A stretch of 64,000 nucleotides of DNA from Limnohabitans sp. Jir61 (GTDB lineage Bacteria > Pseudomonadota > Gammaproteobacteria > Burkholderiales > Burkholderiaceae_C). The stretch lies in NCBI RefSeq assembly GCF_003063545.1, contig NZ_NESD01000001.1:434001-498000 (forward strand). Reading direction: 5' to 3'. A program made the position numbers and the translations under genes. The notes under the pieces are model-generated. The model worked only from the letters and a program-made list of their open reading frames with translations, was not told the DNA's origin and did no database searches. Positions 9,703 through 19,403 of this stretch are shown here, piece by piece (position 1 is the first letter of the stretch; each line of letters opens with the position of its first letter).

Positions 9703-10697
9703 ATACCCTCGGGCTTGATCTGAGCCCGAGCAATGACAGGCTTCCAACGCGCTTGTTCGAGTTTGATGAAGGCTTCAAACTCGGCACGCGTGTTGCCAAT
9801 GGCCAGCGCGGTGTCTTGGCTGAGTTTGTCGTGCACCACTTTGCCACGCGCGGCAGCGATGGCTTCTTTCTCTAGTTTGTCGATGTGGGCCTTGGGCATT
9901 TTGCTGGGGGCCATCAGGCCGTACCACTGCGTCATCTCAAACCCTTTGAAGCCTTGCTCGGCCACGGTGGGCACATCGGGCAACAAAGGCAAGCGCGCGC
10001 TGCTGCCAGTGGCAATGCAACGCAGCTTGCCTGCTTTGATGAACTGCAACAGCGCAGGTGCGCCTGCGGCGGCTGCATCCAATCGGCCAGCCATGAGGTC
10101 GGTCAGCATCGCGCCTGTACCACGGTAGGGCACGTGGAGCATGAAGGTGTCGGTGGCCATCTTCAAATATTCAAACGCCAAGTGGCCCGCGCTGCCGTTG
10201 CCAGCCGAGCCGTAGCTGAGCTTGCCTGGATTGGCTTTGGCGTAGGCCACAAATTCTTTGAGGTTCTTCACGGGCAAGTCAGGGTGCACCACATACAAGC
10301 TGGGCACTTTAGAGATGAGGGTGATGGGTGTGAAGTCTTTGTTGGGGTCGTAAGGCAGCTTGGGGAAGATGTATTGGTTCACCGCCAGCGTGCCGATGTG
10401 GCCCAAGATGAGGGTGTGGTCGTCGGTGGCGTTGGCCACTTCTTGCATGGCGATGTTGCCTGCGCCGCCGGGCTTGTTGTCCACAAACACGTTTTGGCCA
10501 ATGGTTTTGGCCATCTCGCCCGCCAAGGCGCGCGCCACAATTTCACTGCTACCACCGGGGGCAAAGGGCACGACCAAACGCAAAGGCTTGGTGGGCCATG
10601 CGGCTTCGGCATTTGCGAAGGCAGGTGACAGAGCCAATGCAGAGGCTGCGGTGTTGGCTAGTAGTTGGCGGCGTGTGATGTGGAGATGCTGAGTCAA
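9699..10697 (-). CDS. Bug-family tripartite tricarboxylate transporter receptor
   Basis: Periplasmic solute receptor of the TctC/Bug family, common in Burkholderiales. The protein has a signal peptide (ITRRQLLANTAASALALS) and the family start of the mature part, WPTKPLRLVVPFAPGGSSEIVAR, followed by the YGSAGNGSAGHLAFE and VPYRGTGAMLTDLM segments. I choose a TTG start at 10697 because AGAGG lies 8 bases upstream and the longer ATG form (10754) would overlap the divergent gene at 10729. That gives 332 residues. No TctA/TctB membrane genes are beside it, which is usual for orphan Bug receptors; the ligand is unknown. The stop overlaps the end of the FccB-type gene by 4 bases. Confidence 0.9.
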   Translation of the reverse strand: MTQHLHITRRQLLANTAASALALSPAFANAEAAWPTKPLRLVVPFAPGGSSEIVARALAGEMAKTIGQNVFVDNKPGGAGNIAMQEVANATDDHTLILGHIGTLAVNQYIFPKLPYDPNKDFTPITLISKVPSLYVVHPDLPVKNLKEFVAYAKANPGKLSYGSAGNGSAGHLAFEYLKMATDTFMLHVPYRGTGAMLTDLMAGRLDAAAAGAPALLQFIKAGKLRCIATGSSARLPLLPDVPTVAEQGFKGFEMTQWYGLMAPSKMPKAHIDKLEKEAIAAARGKVVHDKLSQDTALAIGNTRAEFEAFIKLEQARWKPVIARAQIKPEGI

Positions 10698-10728
10698 AAT
10701 AAAGACCTCTGTATTTGAAAGACGCGCG

Positions 10729-11523
10729 ATGAGCTTAACCCGAATGCCCGCCATGTATTTGCCTCACGGTGGTGGCCCCTCATTTTTTATGACGGGTGAG
10801 CGCAAATCGCGTTATCAAGATACAGAAAATTTTTTGCGTGGCATTCACAACATCTTGCCTGCAACACCCAAGGCAATTTTGATCGTCACGGCGCATTGGG
10901 AAACACACATCCCCACGTTCACGGGCGGCGCGGCACCATCTTTGATTTACGACTATTACGGTTTCCCGCCCGAGACTTACGAGATTCAATACCCTGCACC
11001 CGGCCAACCAGAGGTGGCCAAGCGCGCTGCCGAGTTGCTGCAGCAAGCAGGCTACCCCGTGCAAGTGGATGACGACTATGGTTGGGACCACGGTGTATTT
11101 ATCCCGCTGAAAGTGATGTTCCCCGAGGCGAATGTGCCAGTGGTGGCCATGTCAATTCACCCCAGCTTAGACCCTGTGCTGCATTGCAAACTGGGCCAAG
11201 CGCTGAGCAGCTTGCGAGATGAGGGTGTGTTGGTGATTGGGAGTGGCATGAGCTTTCATAACCTACGCAATTTTGCGCAAGGCGGGCCTGCATCAGAGCA
11301 GTTTCATGCGTGGCTGGACCTCGCGCTCAGTGGCAACCAAACCGAGCGCACCGAGCGCTTGATGCACTGGAGCACCGCACCCGGCGGTGCAGAGTCGCAC
11401 CCACGTGAAGAGCACCTGATTCCCCTGATGGTGGCCAGCGGTGCTGGCAGCGATGCACCGGGGCGAAGGATGTGGGCGGGCATGGTGGGCCCAACGCATT
11501 TGGGTGGTTGGATATTTGAATAA
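10729..11523 (+). CDS. DODA-type extradiol aromatic ring-opening dioxygenase
   Basis: The 264-residue protein belongs to the LigB/4,5-DOPA dioxygenase (YgiD-like) family, cytoplasmic non-haem metal enzymes. Histidines that would bind the metal are seen in YLPHGGGPSFF (near residue 13), ILIVTAHWETH (around 50), GWDHGVFIPL (around 124) and GSGMSFHNLR (around 175). Length fits the family. In-frame ATGs at 10744 and 10753 are possible alternative starts; the ribosome site is weak for all. It is divergent from the Bug receptor. The natural substrate of most members is unknown, so only the family is claimed. Confidence 0.87.
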   Translation: MSLTRMPAMYLPHGGGPSFFMTGERKSRYQDTENFLRGIHNILPATPKAILIVTAHWETHIPTFTGGAAPSLIYDYYGFPPETYEIQYPAPGQPEVAKRAAELLQQAGYPVQVDDDYGWDHGVFIPLKVMFPEANVPVVAMSIHPSLDPVLHCKLGQALSSLRDEGVLVIGSGMSFHNLRNFAQGGPASEQFHAWLDLALSGNQTERTERLMHWSTAPGGAESHPREEHLIPLMVASGAGSDAPGRRMWAGMVGPTHLGGWIFE

Positions 11524-11652
11524 GTAGCTAGGGTTTGCCCGAGGTGTCAATCACGACACGCCTGGGACATTGGCATCTGTTTGTCGTGATTTGCAGGCAG
11601 AATGCAGGTTCATTTTCCAAAGTCCACAGAGATTCTTTTACAGGAGACAAAG

Positions 11653-12789
11653 ATGAAATTATTCAAGCAACTTGTGTTGTCGTCATTGATTGGCGTTGCG
11701 TCGATCGCGAGTGCGCAAAACGTGAAGATCATTGGTTTGGTCGAACTCACAGGCACCGGCACAACATCGGGCACCAACTTTGACAACGGCATCAAGCTGG
11801 CCGTGAAAGAGATTAACGCCGCAGGCGGTATCTTGGGCAAGAAGATTGACTATGTGTCTTACGACACGCAGTCCAACCCAGGCGTGGCCAAAGGCCTGAC
11901 CGACAAAGCGGTGGACGAGGGCGCTTACGTGGTGATGGGCCCCGTGTTTTCTGGCTCCATCATGGTGAGCATGGCCTCGACCAAGCGCGCTGAAATTCCA
12001 AATTTCACAGGCGGTGAAGCTGCTGCGATCACGCAGCAAGGTAACCCCTATATCTTCCGAACCTCGTTCACGCAATCCACAGCGATGCCCAAGATTGCCA
12101 ACTACATCCGTGACAAGGTGAAAGCCAAGACTGTCGACGTGGTGTACGTGAACAACGACTTTGGTAAGGGCGGCCGTGACTTGATCATCAAGTCACTCGA
12201 AGCGCGCGGCATCAAGATTGGCGCAGACATTTCGTCTGAGCCAGGTCAAGTCGACTTCAGTAGCGTTGTGGTGAAGGCCAAGCAGTCCAATGCCGATGCC
12301 TTGTTTGCCTACACCAACGAAGAAGAGTCCGCACGTTTGCTGCGCGAGTTGAAAAAGCAAGGCTATAAAAAACCAGTCATTGGCGAGACGGTGTTGACCA
12401 GCCAAAAAGTGATCGAGCTCGCAGGCGATGCAGCCAACGGCGCGATTGCCCACGTGGGTTTGACTGCGGATGCGCCACAAGCTGGTGTGAAAAAGTTTGA
12501 TGCAGCGTTTCAAAAAGAATACAGCTCACGCTCTGACCACAATGGCTTGAAGGGCTACATCGGCATGTACACCATCAAAGCGGTGACAGAGAAAATTGGC
12601 AAGTTCGATTCCAAGGCGTTTGCAGCTGCGATGAAAAACATCAGCTTGTCTGCTAAAGCCAACCCAGGTTTGTTGCTGGATATTTCCTACGACGAAAATG
12701 GTGACTTGGACCGCGAAAGCTACTTGACCACGGTGGTCAATGGCAAGCAAGTGGTGAGCGAGATCTTGCCACCGGTGAACAAAAAGTAA
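11653..12789 (+). CDS. LivK-type branched-chain amino acid ABC receptor
   Basis: Periplasmic substrate-binding protein of the type I (leucine/isoleucine/valine-like) class. Signal peptide MKLFKQLVLSSLIGVASIASA is followed by a mature start NVKIIGLVELTGTGTTSGTNFDNGIKLAVKEINAAGG split over the first 40 residues, the usual fold signature. The ATG at 11653 is chosen because GGAGACAAAG precedes it and the signal peptide begins there. It heads a run of same-strand genes (AroE-like, amidohydrolase, DUF1993), with 15 bases to the next start. No permease or ATPase genes are adjacent. Such receptors often bind aromatic or organic acids in Burkholderiales, which would fit its neighbours; the ligand is not shown. 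Confidence 0.88.
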   Translation: MKLFKQLVLSSLIGVASIASAQNVKIIGLVELTGTGTTSGTNFDNGIKLAVKEINAAGGILGKKIDYVSYDTQSNPGVAKGLTDKAVDEGAYVVMGPVFSGSIMVSMASTKRAEIPNFTGGEAAAITQQGNPYIFRTSFTQSTAMPKIANYIRDKVKAKTVDVVYVNNDFGKGGRDLIIKSLEARGIKIGADISSEPGQVDFSSVVVKAKQSNADALFAYTNEEESARLLRELKKQGYKKPVIGETVLTSQKVIELAGDAANGAIAHVGLTADAPQAGVKKFDAAFQKEYSSRSDHNGLKGYIGMYTIKAVTEKIGKFDSKAFAAAMKNISLSAKANPGLLLDISYDENGDLDRESYLTTVVNGKQVVSEILPPVNKK

Positions 12790-12804
12790 AACAAGGTTTG
12801 AAGA

Positions 12805-13647
12805 ATGTCAGATAGCAATCAATTCAAGTTAGTAGGCATCATGGGGATGCCCGTGTTTCAATCACGCTCCCCAGTTATGCACAACTACTGGATTAAAAAG
12901 TACAACTTGAAAGGTGCCTACGGGCACTTTCCAGTGCAGATTGAAAACGTAGAAGCGGCAGTTAGAGGTCTGTCGGCTTTGGGTATTACGGGTTGTAATA
13001 TCACGCAGCCGCACAAGTTGATGGCTATGAAGCTGATGGATCAACTTAGTCCTATGGCGCAACGCATCGGCGCGATCAACTGCATCGTGGTACAGCCGGA
13101 TGGCAGTCTTCATGGCTTTAACAACGATGGCTTTGGCTACATTCAAAGTTTGAAAGATGTTAAACCCACTTGGCGTGCAGACGATGGCCCCATTGTGGTG
13201 TTGGGCTCGGGTGGTGCAGCGCGTGCTGTGGTGATCAGTTTGCTCGATCAAGGGGCGAAAGAAATTCGCCTCATCAACCGCACACGCGCCAAAGCCGATG
13301 AGTTGGCCTCTGTCGATACATCTGTGGTGAAGACCTACAACTGGGACGAACGCCATGCAGCACTCGAAGGTGCCGCCCTGTTGGTCAACACCACCAACCA
13401 AGGCATGTATGGTCAACCACCTTTAGAAATCAAGTTAGATGCCTTGCCTAAAACAGCGATGGTGTCTGACCTGATTTACATTCCACTCGAAACGCCGTTG
13501 TTGGCGGCAGCTCGGGAACGTGGCAATTTGACGGTGAACGGCTTGGGGATGTTGCTGAATCAAGGCATTCCAGCGTTTGAAGCATGGTTTGGTGTGAAGC
13601 CTGAAATTACCGAAGATTTGCGCAATGCAATTTTGGCTACGTTTTAA
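12805..13647 (+). CDS. Shikimate dehydrogenase family protein (AroE/YdiB-like)
   Basis: NAD(P)-dependent reduction of 3-dehydroshikimate, or oxidation of quinate/shikimate in catabolic members. The 280-residue protein shows the substrate-binding start (GMPVFQSRSPVMHNYW), the catalytic lysine in GCNITQPHKLMAMK (standard NVTIPHK has I where this has Q), GAINCIV, GFNNDGFGY and the nucleotide site VLGSGGAARAVV. Its position between a periplasmic receptor and an amidohydrolase suggests a catabolic paralogue rather than the biosynthetic AroE. Stop codon is immediately followed by the next gene's start. Confidence 0.85.
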   Translation: MSDSNQFKLVGIMGMPVFQSRSPVMHNYWIKKYNLKGAYGHFPVQIENVEAAVRGLSALGITGCNITQPHKLMAMKLMDQLSPMAQRIGAINCIVVQPDGSLHGFNNDGFGYIQSLKDVKPTWRADDGPIVVLGSGGAARAVVISLLDQGAKEIRLINRTRAKADELASVDTSVVKTYNWDERHAALEGAALLVNTTNQGMYGQPPLEIKLDALPKTAMVSDLIYIPLETPLLAAARERGNLTVNGLGMLLNQGIPAFEAWFGVKPEITEDLRNAILATF

Positions 13648-13650
13648 TTG

Positions 13651-14472
13651 ATGAGCGTCCTCACAGAACCAAAGATTGATTCGCACTGCCATGTGCTGGA
13701 GCCGAGTCGATTCCCCTATGGTGAAAACACATCGTATCGACCTGCAGGGCAGGAGATGGGCAGTGCCAAATACTTCCAAGAAGTGATGGCCTGTTACGAG
13801 GTGAAGCACGCCTTGCTGGTGGGGCCAAATTCTGGCTACGCCACAGACAACCGATGTTTGCTAGACGCCATTGCATGCGCGCCTGATGTTTTTAAAGGCA
13901 TTGCGGTGGTGCCCAATGACATCAGCCTAGAAGAGCTACAACAGTTCAAAGCGCAGGGCGTGATTGGCGTGGCCTTCAACCCTTCGCTGATGGGATTTGA
14001 TTTTTATTCCAACATCGAGCCGTTGTTGCAGCGTTTGAAGCAGCTCGATATGTGGGCGCAGTTTCAAGTGGAGCACGACGGTTTGCTGGACTTCTTGCCC
14101 ATGCTCTCGCGTGTGGATGTGAAGATGATGGTCGACCACTGTGGCCGTCCCAATGCGCATGCCGGTCTGTCGCAAAAAGGTTTTGAAGCTTTGTTGGCCC
14201 TTGGGCGCGAAGGTCGCGCCGTGGTGAAGATTTCGGGTTTTGCCAAGTTCTCACAAGTGGGTTATCCATTTGCAGACACGCGACCATTCACCGAGGCGTT
14301 GGTGCGTGAATTTGGCTTAGGCCATTGTGTTTGGGCGTCTGACTGGCCCTACCTCAAAGCACCCTATCGCTTGGATTACGGTCCCATGTTGAAGGTGTAC
14401 GAAAACACATTTAGCGTTTCAGAACGTCACGCCATGATGTGGGAGGCTCCCCAAAAATTGTTCAACTTTTAA
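13651..14472 (+). CDS. TIM-barrel amidohydrolase (LigI / PDC-hydrolase-like family)
   Basis: Amidohydrolase_2 family protein of 273 residues. Metal and active-site motifs: IDSHCHVLEP at the N-terminus, VDHCGRPNAH in the middle, and WASDWPYL near the C-terminus, as in 2-pyrone-4,6-dicarboxylate lactonase and related lactone hydrolases. Start is the ATG at 13651, three bases after the previous stop; a TTG lies just before it. The pairing with a shikimate dehydrogenase homologue and a receptor points to breakdown of a cyclic or aromatic-derived acid. The substrate is inference. Confidence 0.82.
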   Translation: MSVLTEPKIDSHCHVLEPSRFPYGENTSYRPAGQEMGSAKYFQEVMACYEVKHALLVGPNSGYATDNRCLLDAIACAPDVFKGIAVVPNDISLEELQQFKAQGVIGVAFNPSLMGFDFYSNIEPLLQRLKQLDMWAQFQVEHDGLLDFLPMLSRVDVKMMVDHCGRPNAHAGLSQKGFEALLALGREGRAVVKISGFAKFSQVGYPFADTRPFTEALVREFGLGHCVWASDWPYLKAPYRLDYGPMLKVYENTFSVSERHAMMWEAPQKLFNF

Positions 14473-14484
14473 TAAAGACGATCC

Positions 14485-14994
14485 ATGATTGCGCAAGCTA
14501 TTCCCGATTTCATTCGCACCCTCAATGCCCTGAGCGGCATTCTAGAAAAAGGCGCAGCCTCTGCCCAAGCCCGCAAGATTGACCCACTGGTGCTCACCAG
14601 TGCACGCTTGGCGCCTGATATGTTTGCATTGAGCAAGCAAGTGCAAATTGCGTGTGATGTGGGTAAATTGGGGTTTGCGCGTTTGAGCGGCATCGAAGCG
14701 CCTAAATTTGCAGATACCGAAACCACCTTTGAAGAACTGCAAGCACGCATTGCGAAAACGATCGACTACTTGCGTACGGTCACTGCCGAGAGCTTGGCAG
14801 GCATGGAAGACAAAGTGGTGTCGTTTCCTGCAGGCCCTGATCGCGTGTTGAAGTTGAAAGGCCGCGACTTTTTGTACCAGTGGATGCTGCCTAACGTGTA
14901 TTTCCACACAGTCACGGCTTATGCCATCTTGCGCCACAACGGTGTGGATGTGGGCAAGATGGATTACCTCAAAGGCGCAGATCTGCTGCCTTGA
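14485..14994 (+). CDS. DUF1993 family protein
   Basis: The 169-residue protein matches DUF1993: IPDFIRTLNALSGILEKG at the start, RLAPDMFALSKQVQIACD, then a C-terminal YFHTVTAYAILRHNGVDVGKMDYL. The predicted fold is a DinB-like four-helix bundle; the function of the family is unknown. It follows the amidohydrolase by 12 bases and may share its transcript. It converges with the czcA gene, whose stop lies a few bases away. Confidence 0.85.
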   Translation: MIAQAIPDFIRTLNALSGILEKGAASAQARKIDPLVLTSARLAPDMFALSKQVQIACDVGKLGFARLSGIEAPKFADTETTFEELQARIAKTIDYLRTVTAESLAGMEDKVVSFPAGPDRVLKLKGRDFLYQWMLPNVYFHTVTAYAILRHNGVDVGKMDYLKGADLLP

Positions 14995-14997
14995 GGT

Positions 14998-17900
14998 TTA
15001 GGCTTTGGCTGGGTTGGTGGACTTAGAAAACCAAGACACATACAGCGCAGGCAACACCACAAGCGTCAGCAGTGTGGCGGTGACCAAGCCACCAATCACC
15101 ACGATGGCCAAGGGGCGTTGGGTCTCAGACCCAATGTCGTGGCTCAAGGCCATTGGCAATAGGCCCAAGGCTGCGAGCATGGCAGTCATTAGCACGGTGC
15201 GTAAGCGTTGCAGCGCCCCTTCTTTGACCGCATCAATCACGGTATAGCCTGCATTGCGAAGTTGTTGGAACACCGACAACATCACCACACCGTTGAGCAC
15301 GGCTTGACCCGACAGCGCAATAAAGCCAATCGCTGCAGACACCGATAGCGGAATGCTGAAAATCCACAAGGCAACAAAGCCGCCAATCAAAGCCAATGGC
15401 ACGTTGAGCAAAATCAAGCCGGCCGTTTTGAAAGAGCCAAAGGCATCAAACAACAGCACAAAAATCAGCAGCAATGAAATAGGCACCACCACGCCTAAGC
15501 GTTTCATGGCACGTTCTTGGTTTTCAAATTCGCCCGACCATGTGACGGCATAGCCTTCGCTGATCGTCACGTTCTTTTCAACGCGCGCTTGCATGTCAGC
15601 CACCACTGAGCCCATGTCACGGCCCTTAACAAAGATACCAATGGCCATGGTGCGTCGGCCTGCTTCACGGGCAATGTTCATTGCGCCGCTGCCTTGGCGA
15701 ATGGTGGCCACGTTCTCAAGGGTGGCGTATCCGCCACCAGGCAGAGCGATTTGGGTGGCTGGTAGGTTGATGACTGAGCGGCGGTCGCTGGCCAAACGCA
15801 GCACCACAGAGAACTTGCGTTCGCCTTCCCAAATTTCGGTGGTAGCACGGCCAGCCAAGGCGGATTCGATGACGTCTTGAATGTCACCCACATTGAGGCC
15901 CAAACGCGCAGCGCGGTCGCGATCGATGTCCACAATGAGTTGTGGCACTTCGCCTAAGCGGTCAATCTCGGCACGCTGGACGCCCACGACTTGCTTGAAC
16001 TCGCGCTGCATGGCTTCGGTGGTTTTGCGAAGCACATCAAGGTCGTCACCCGACACCTTGACCACGATTTGCCCTTTGATCTGAGAAATCGATTCGAGCA
16101 CGTTGTCACGAATGGGCATGGAGAACGCCGGATCAACACCGGGGATGATGGCCAGCTTTTGGTCCATCTCTTCAATCAGCAGATCACGCGTCATGCCTTT
16201 GCGCCATTCTTCAACAGGCTTCACATCCACAAACACCTCAGCCATGCTGAGGGTTTTGGGGTCCGTGCCGTCTTCGGGTTGGCCAGCTTTAGAAACCACG
16301 GTGCGAACTTCAGGAATGGTCATCAGCTGCAAGCGTGCTTTGCGCAACACTTTGGCGGCTTCTTCTTGCGAGACGCTGGCAGGCATGTCCCAGTTGACCC
16401 AGAACGTGCCTTCGTTCAACTCAGGTAAAAATTCTGAGCCTAGGCTGGCTGCTGCAACGATGGATGCAGCAAAACAGGCGAGTGCAATCTTCACCACTTT
16501 GGCAGGTTGTTCGAGCGCCCAGTTCAGCACCGGCTCATACACACGCTTGGCCCAAGACACCAAACCGTTGTCGCCATGCGGTACACCTTTACGCAACAAC
16601 CAATAGGCCAACAAAGGCACCAAGGTGAGAGAGAAGATGAGCGAGCCAATGAGCGCAGTCGTGACTGATAAAGCCATGGGCTGGAAGATGCGACCCTCGT
16701 GGCGTTGCAGCGCAAAGATAGGGATGTGTGCCGCAATGATGATGAGCATTGAGAACAAAGTGGGGCGACCCACTTCGTTGGCCGCGTTGGTGATGAGGGT
16801 GCGACGCTCTTTCTCGTTCATGCCTTCGCCGCGTTCGGCCAAGCGATGCATGATGTTTTCAATCACGATCACTGCCCCGTCCACGATGATGCCGAAGTCC
16901 ATCGCGCCCAAGCTCAGCAAGTTGGCAGGCACGCCCATGATCTTGAGGCCCAAGAAGGTGGACAACAAGGCCAATGGAATGACCACCACCACAGCCAATG
17001 AGGCGCGCATATTGGACAAGAAGAGGTACAACACCAATGACACCAGCAACGCACCTTCGACCAAGTTTTTAAACACGGTGGTGAGGGTTTTGCCCATCAA
17101 CCAAGTGCGGTCATAGAACGGCACGATTTGCACGCCCTTGGGCAGCACACGGTCGTTGAGGTCGGCAACTTTCTCTTTGATGCCTTTCAACACCACGCTT
17201 GGGTTTTCGCCCTTGCGCATGATGACAATGCCGGTGACCACATCGTCGTCCATGTCTTGACCAACTGTGCCCAAACGTGGCACAGCACCAATGACCACAG
17301 TGGCGACGTCTTTGACCAGCACGGGTGTGTTGCCGCGTGCAGTGACCACGATGTTGCCAATGTCTTGCGGCGAGTGCAGCAAACCAATGCCACGAATGGC
17401 GAACTGTTGTACGCCTTGAGCTACGTAGCTACCACCCGCGTTGGAGTTGCCTCGCGCCATGGCGTTTTGGAGGTCTTGAAGTGTGAGCTTGTAGGCACGC
17501 AGCTTTTGCATGTCGGGCTGCACTTCGTATTGTTTGATGTAGCCGCCCATGCCCACCACGTCGGCCACGCCGGGGATTTGGCGCAGCGCACGCTCCACAG
17601 TCCAGTCTTGGATGGTGCGCAGATCAGTGGATGTTTTGCCATCGCCCTTGAGGCGGTAGCGCATGACTTCGCCTACTGGGGTGGCGTTGGGCATGACGTT
17701 GGCTTGTACGCCCGGCGGTAGGTCAACGCCATTCAAACGCTCGTTGACTTGTTGGCGTGCGAGGTTGACTTCGGCTTTGTCGTCATACGTCACCACAGTG
17801 AATGACAAACCAAACTGGGTGTGTGAAAACACACGGATGGAGTTAGGCAAGCCAGACAGTGCCACTTCGATGGGCAAAGAGACTTCTTTTTCTACCTCTT

Positions 17901-18072
17901 CAGCAGCACGGCCGGGGTAAAGGGCAATCACCGTCACTTGGGTGTCGGTGACATCGGGAAAAGCTTCAACAGAAAGGTTTTTAAAGGCGAATACGCCTGC
18001 CATTACAAACAGCAGGGTGCCCAGCAGAATGAACAGCGGCTGGTTCAGCGCATAGTCAATGAGACGCTTCAT
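14998..18072 (-). CDS. czcA: CzcA-type heavy-metal efflux RND transporter
   Basis: Inner-membrane proton antiporter of a tripartite efflux pump. The 1024-residue protein has RND features: first helix at 10-30, large periplasmic loops, and the helix-IV motif AMDFGIIVDGAVIVIEN, whose DFG...D...EN pattern is that of HME1 (Co/Zn/Cd) pumps rather than monovalent Cu/Ag pumps. Its start overlaps the czcB stop by 4 bases (ATGA). No outer-membrane czcC gene is seen in this operon, so the third component is presumably elsewhere. A divergent two-component system is the likely regulator. Confidence 0.93.
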   Translation of the reverse strand: MKRLIDYALNQPLFILLGTLLFVMAGVFAFKNLSVEAFPDVTDTQVTVIALYPGRAAEEVEKEVSLPIEVALSGLPNSIRVFSHTQFGLSFTVVTYDDKAEVNLARQQVNERLNGVDLPPGVQANVMPNATPVGEVMRYRLKGDGKTSTDLRTIQDWTVERALRQIPGVADVVGMGGYIKQYEVQPDMQKLRAYKLTLQDLQNAMARGNSNAGGSYVAQGVQQFAIRGIGLLHSPQDIGNIVVTARGNTPVLVKDVATVVIGAVPRLGTVGQDMDDDVVTGIVIMRKGENPSVVLKGIKEKVADLNDRVLPKGVQIVPFYDRTWLMGKTLTTVFKNLVEGALLVSLVLYLFLSNMRASLAVVVVIPLALLSTFLGLKIMGVPANLLSLGAMDFGIIVDGAVIVIENIMHRLAERGEGMNEKERRTLITNAANEVGRPTLFSMLIIIAAHIPIFALQRHEGRIFQPMALSVTTALIGSLIFSLTLVPLLAYWLLRKGVPHGDNGLVSWAKRVYEPVLNWALEQPAKVVKIALACFAASIVAAASLGSEFLPELNEGTFWVNWDMPASVSQEEAAKVLRKARLQLMTIPEVRTVVSKAGQPEDGTDPKTLSMAEVFVDVKPVEEWRKGMTRDLLIEEMDQKLAIIPGVDPAFSMPIRDNVLESISQIKGQIVVKVSGDDLDVLRKTTEAMQREFKQVVGVQRAEIDRLGEVPQLIVDIDRDRAARLGLNVGDIQDVIESALAGRATTEIWEGERKFSVVLRLASDRRSVINLPATQIALPGGGYATLENVATIRQGSGAMNIAREAGRRTMAIGIFVKGRDMGSVVADMQARVEKNVTISEGYAVTWSGEFENQERAMKRLGVVVPISLLLIFVLLFDAFGSFKTAGLILLNVPLALIGGFVALWIFSIPLSVSAAIGFIALSGQAVLNGVVMLSVFQQLRNAGYTVIDAVKEGALQRLRTVLMTAMLAALGLLPMALSHDIGSETQRPLAIVVIGGLVTATLLTLVVLPALYVSWFSKSTNPAKA

Positions 18073-19340
18073 TTTTTGCCTGCGCTGCTAGCGGGGGTAT
18101 CAGAGCCGGGGGCTGGGGTGTGTTGCATGGCTTCATCTTGGGCGTTGCGGAACTCACGTGCCAAGAGCAAGCTGTTTTCTTTCACCACCAGTTCGTTTGC
18201 TTGCACGCCTTCGACGATGAGGACTTCTTGCAAGCCTTCATAGCCCAGCTTGACGCGGCGTGGTTCAAACACGCCTGGCTCGGTTTGCACATAGGCCCAG
18301 TGCTCAGTGCCGCGCAACTGCACAGCACTCGCAGGTACCAATACACCTGCGCCGAGTTTGCGTTCGATACGGGCGGTACCCAGCATTTCGGCCTTGAGGA
18401 TGCGGTCTGCATTGTTGATGGTGGCGCGCACTTTGATGGCGCGGGTGGTGCTATCGATGAAGTCACCGGCAGCAGTGATCTTGGCTTCAAAGGTTTGGCC
18501 AGGCAAGTTGGGCAAGGTCAATGAAACTTTGGTGCCTGTTTTGAGTGCCGCAGTGTCTGATTCGCGCGCATCGATTTGTACCCACAGCACACTGGGGTCG
18601 CTCACAACAAATAGCGCTTGGTTGCCAGGGCCGCCTTGGTCGGGGCGTACTTCTTGGCCTGCACTGAGGTTACGTTCGACCACCACACCCTTGACGGTGG
18701 CGGCGAGGCCGAGTTGCTGGTTCACGTTGTTGGTGCTGCTGCCGTACATGCGTGTGCGGGCTTGGGCGCGCGACAGCTCGGCGCGGGCGCGCATGGTGTC
18801 TGCTTCAGTCAGGTCGAGTTCTTTGCGCGAGATGACGTCGGCTTCAAACAAAGTTTGGTGACGAGCCAAGGCACGCTCGGCCACTTGGGCGTCCGCTAGG
18901 GCTTTGGCGGTGTCGGCTTGGGCAGCGCCAAATTCGGGTGAGGCCAAGGTGGCCAGCACTTGACCGGCATTCACGCTTTGGCCAATGTCGGCATTGAGGC
19001 TCAGCACACGTCCGGCAAATGCAGGGTAGATGCGCTGGGTGCGTTCTTCGTTCCACACCAAGCGCGCTGGCAGCTCGATGGTCACACTTTCAGCAGACTT
19101 GGCTTCGACAGTGCTGAGCAATGCGAGCTGAGGATGGTCTGCTGGAAAACGCAGCTGTTGGCCTTGCACGATCGGCAGTGGCACTGGGGGTTTGTGCGGT
19201 GCTTCTTGGTTCAGCAGGGTGTAGACCAGCACAGCGATGGCTAAAGCTGTACCACCAGCAACGTAGCGCTTGGTAGGTGTGTTCAGCAGTTGTTGGGTGG
19301 TTTCGCGGAGGCGATCTTGCAGGTTATGTCGTATGCTCAT
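18069..19340 (-). CDS. czcB: Efflux RND periplasmic adaptor (CzcB/HlyD family)
   Basis: Membrane-fusion protein linking CzcA to an outer-membrane channel. It has one N-terminal anchor (AGGTALAIAVLVYTLL), a biotinyl-lipoyl-like segment (YPAFAGRVLSLNADIGQSV), an alpha-helical hairpin (AQADTAKALADAQVAERAL onward) and beta-barrel region to the C-terminus. I use the ATG at 19340; a GTG at 19358 would add six residues and neither has a clear ribosome site. It is the first gene of the czcBA unit and is divergent from the response regulator 63 bases away. Confidence 0.88.
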   Translation of the reverse strand: MSIRHNLQDRLRETTQQLLNTPTKRYVAGGTALAIAVLVYTLLNQEAPHKPPVPLPIVQGQQLRFPADHPQLALLSTVEAKSAESVTIELPARLVWNEERTQRIYPAFAGRVLSLNADIGQSVNAGQVLATLASPEFGAAQADTAKALADAQVAERALARHQTLFEADVISRKELDLTEADTMRARAELSRAQARTRMYGSSTNNVNQQLGLAATVKGVVVERNLSAGQEVRPDQGGPGNQALFVVSDPSVLWVQIDARESDTAALKTGTKVSLTLPNLPGQTFEAKITAAGDFIDSTTRAIKVRATINNADRILKAEMLGTARIERKLGAGVLVPASAVQLRGTEHWAYVQTEPGVFEPRRVKLGYEGLQEVLIVEGVQANELVVKENSLLLAREFRNAQDEAMQHTPAPGSDTPASSAGKK

Positions 19341-19403
19341 GCCACGTTTATCGTTCACAGTGGCTGACCAGTCCCTGACTTAACTTTTATTTGAGTCCTT
19401 CCT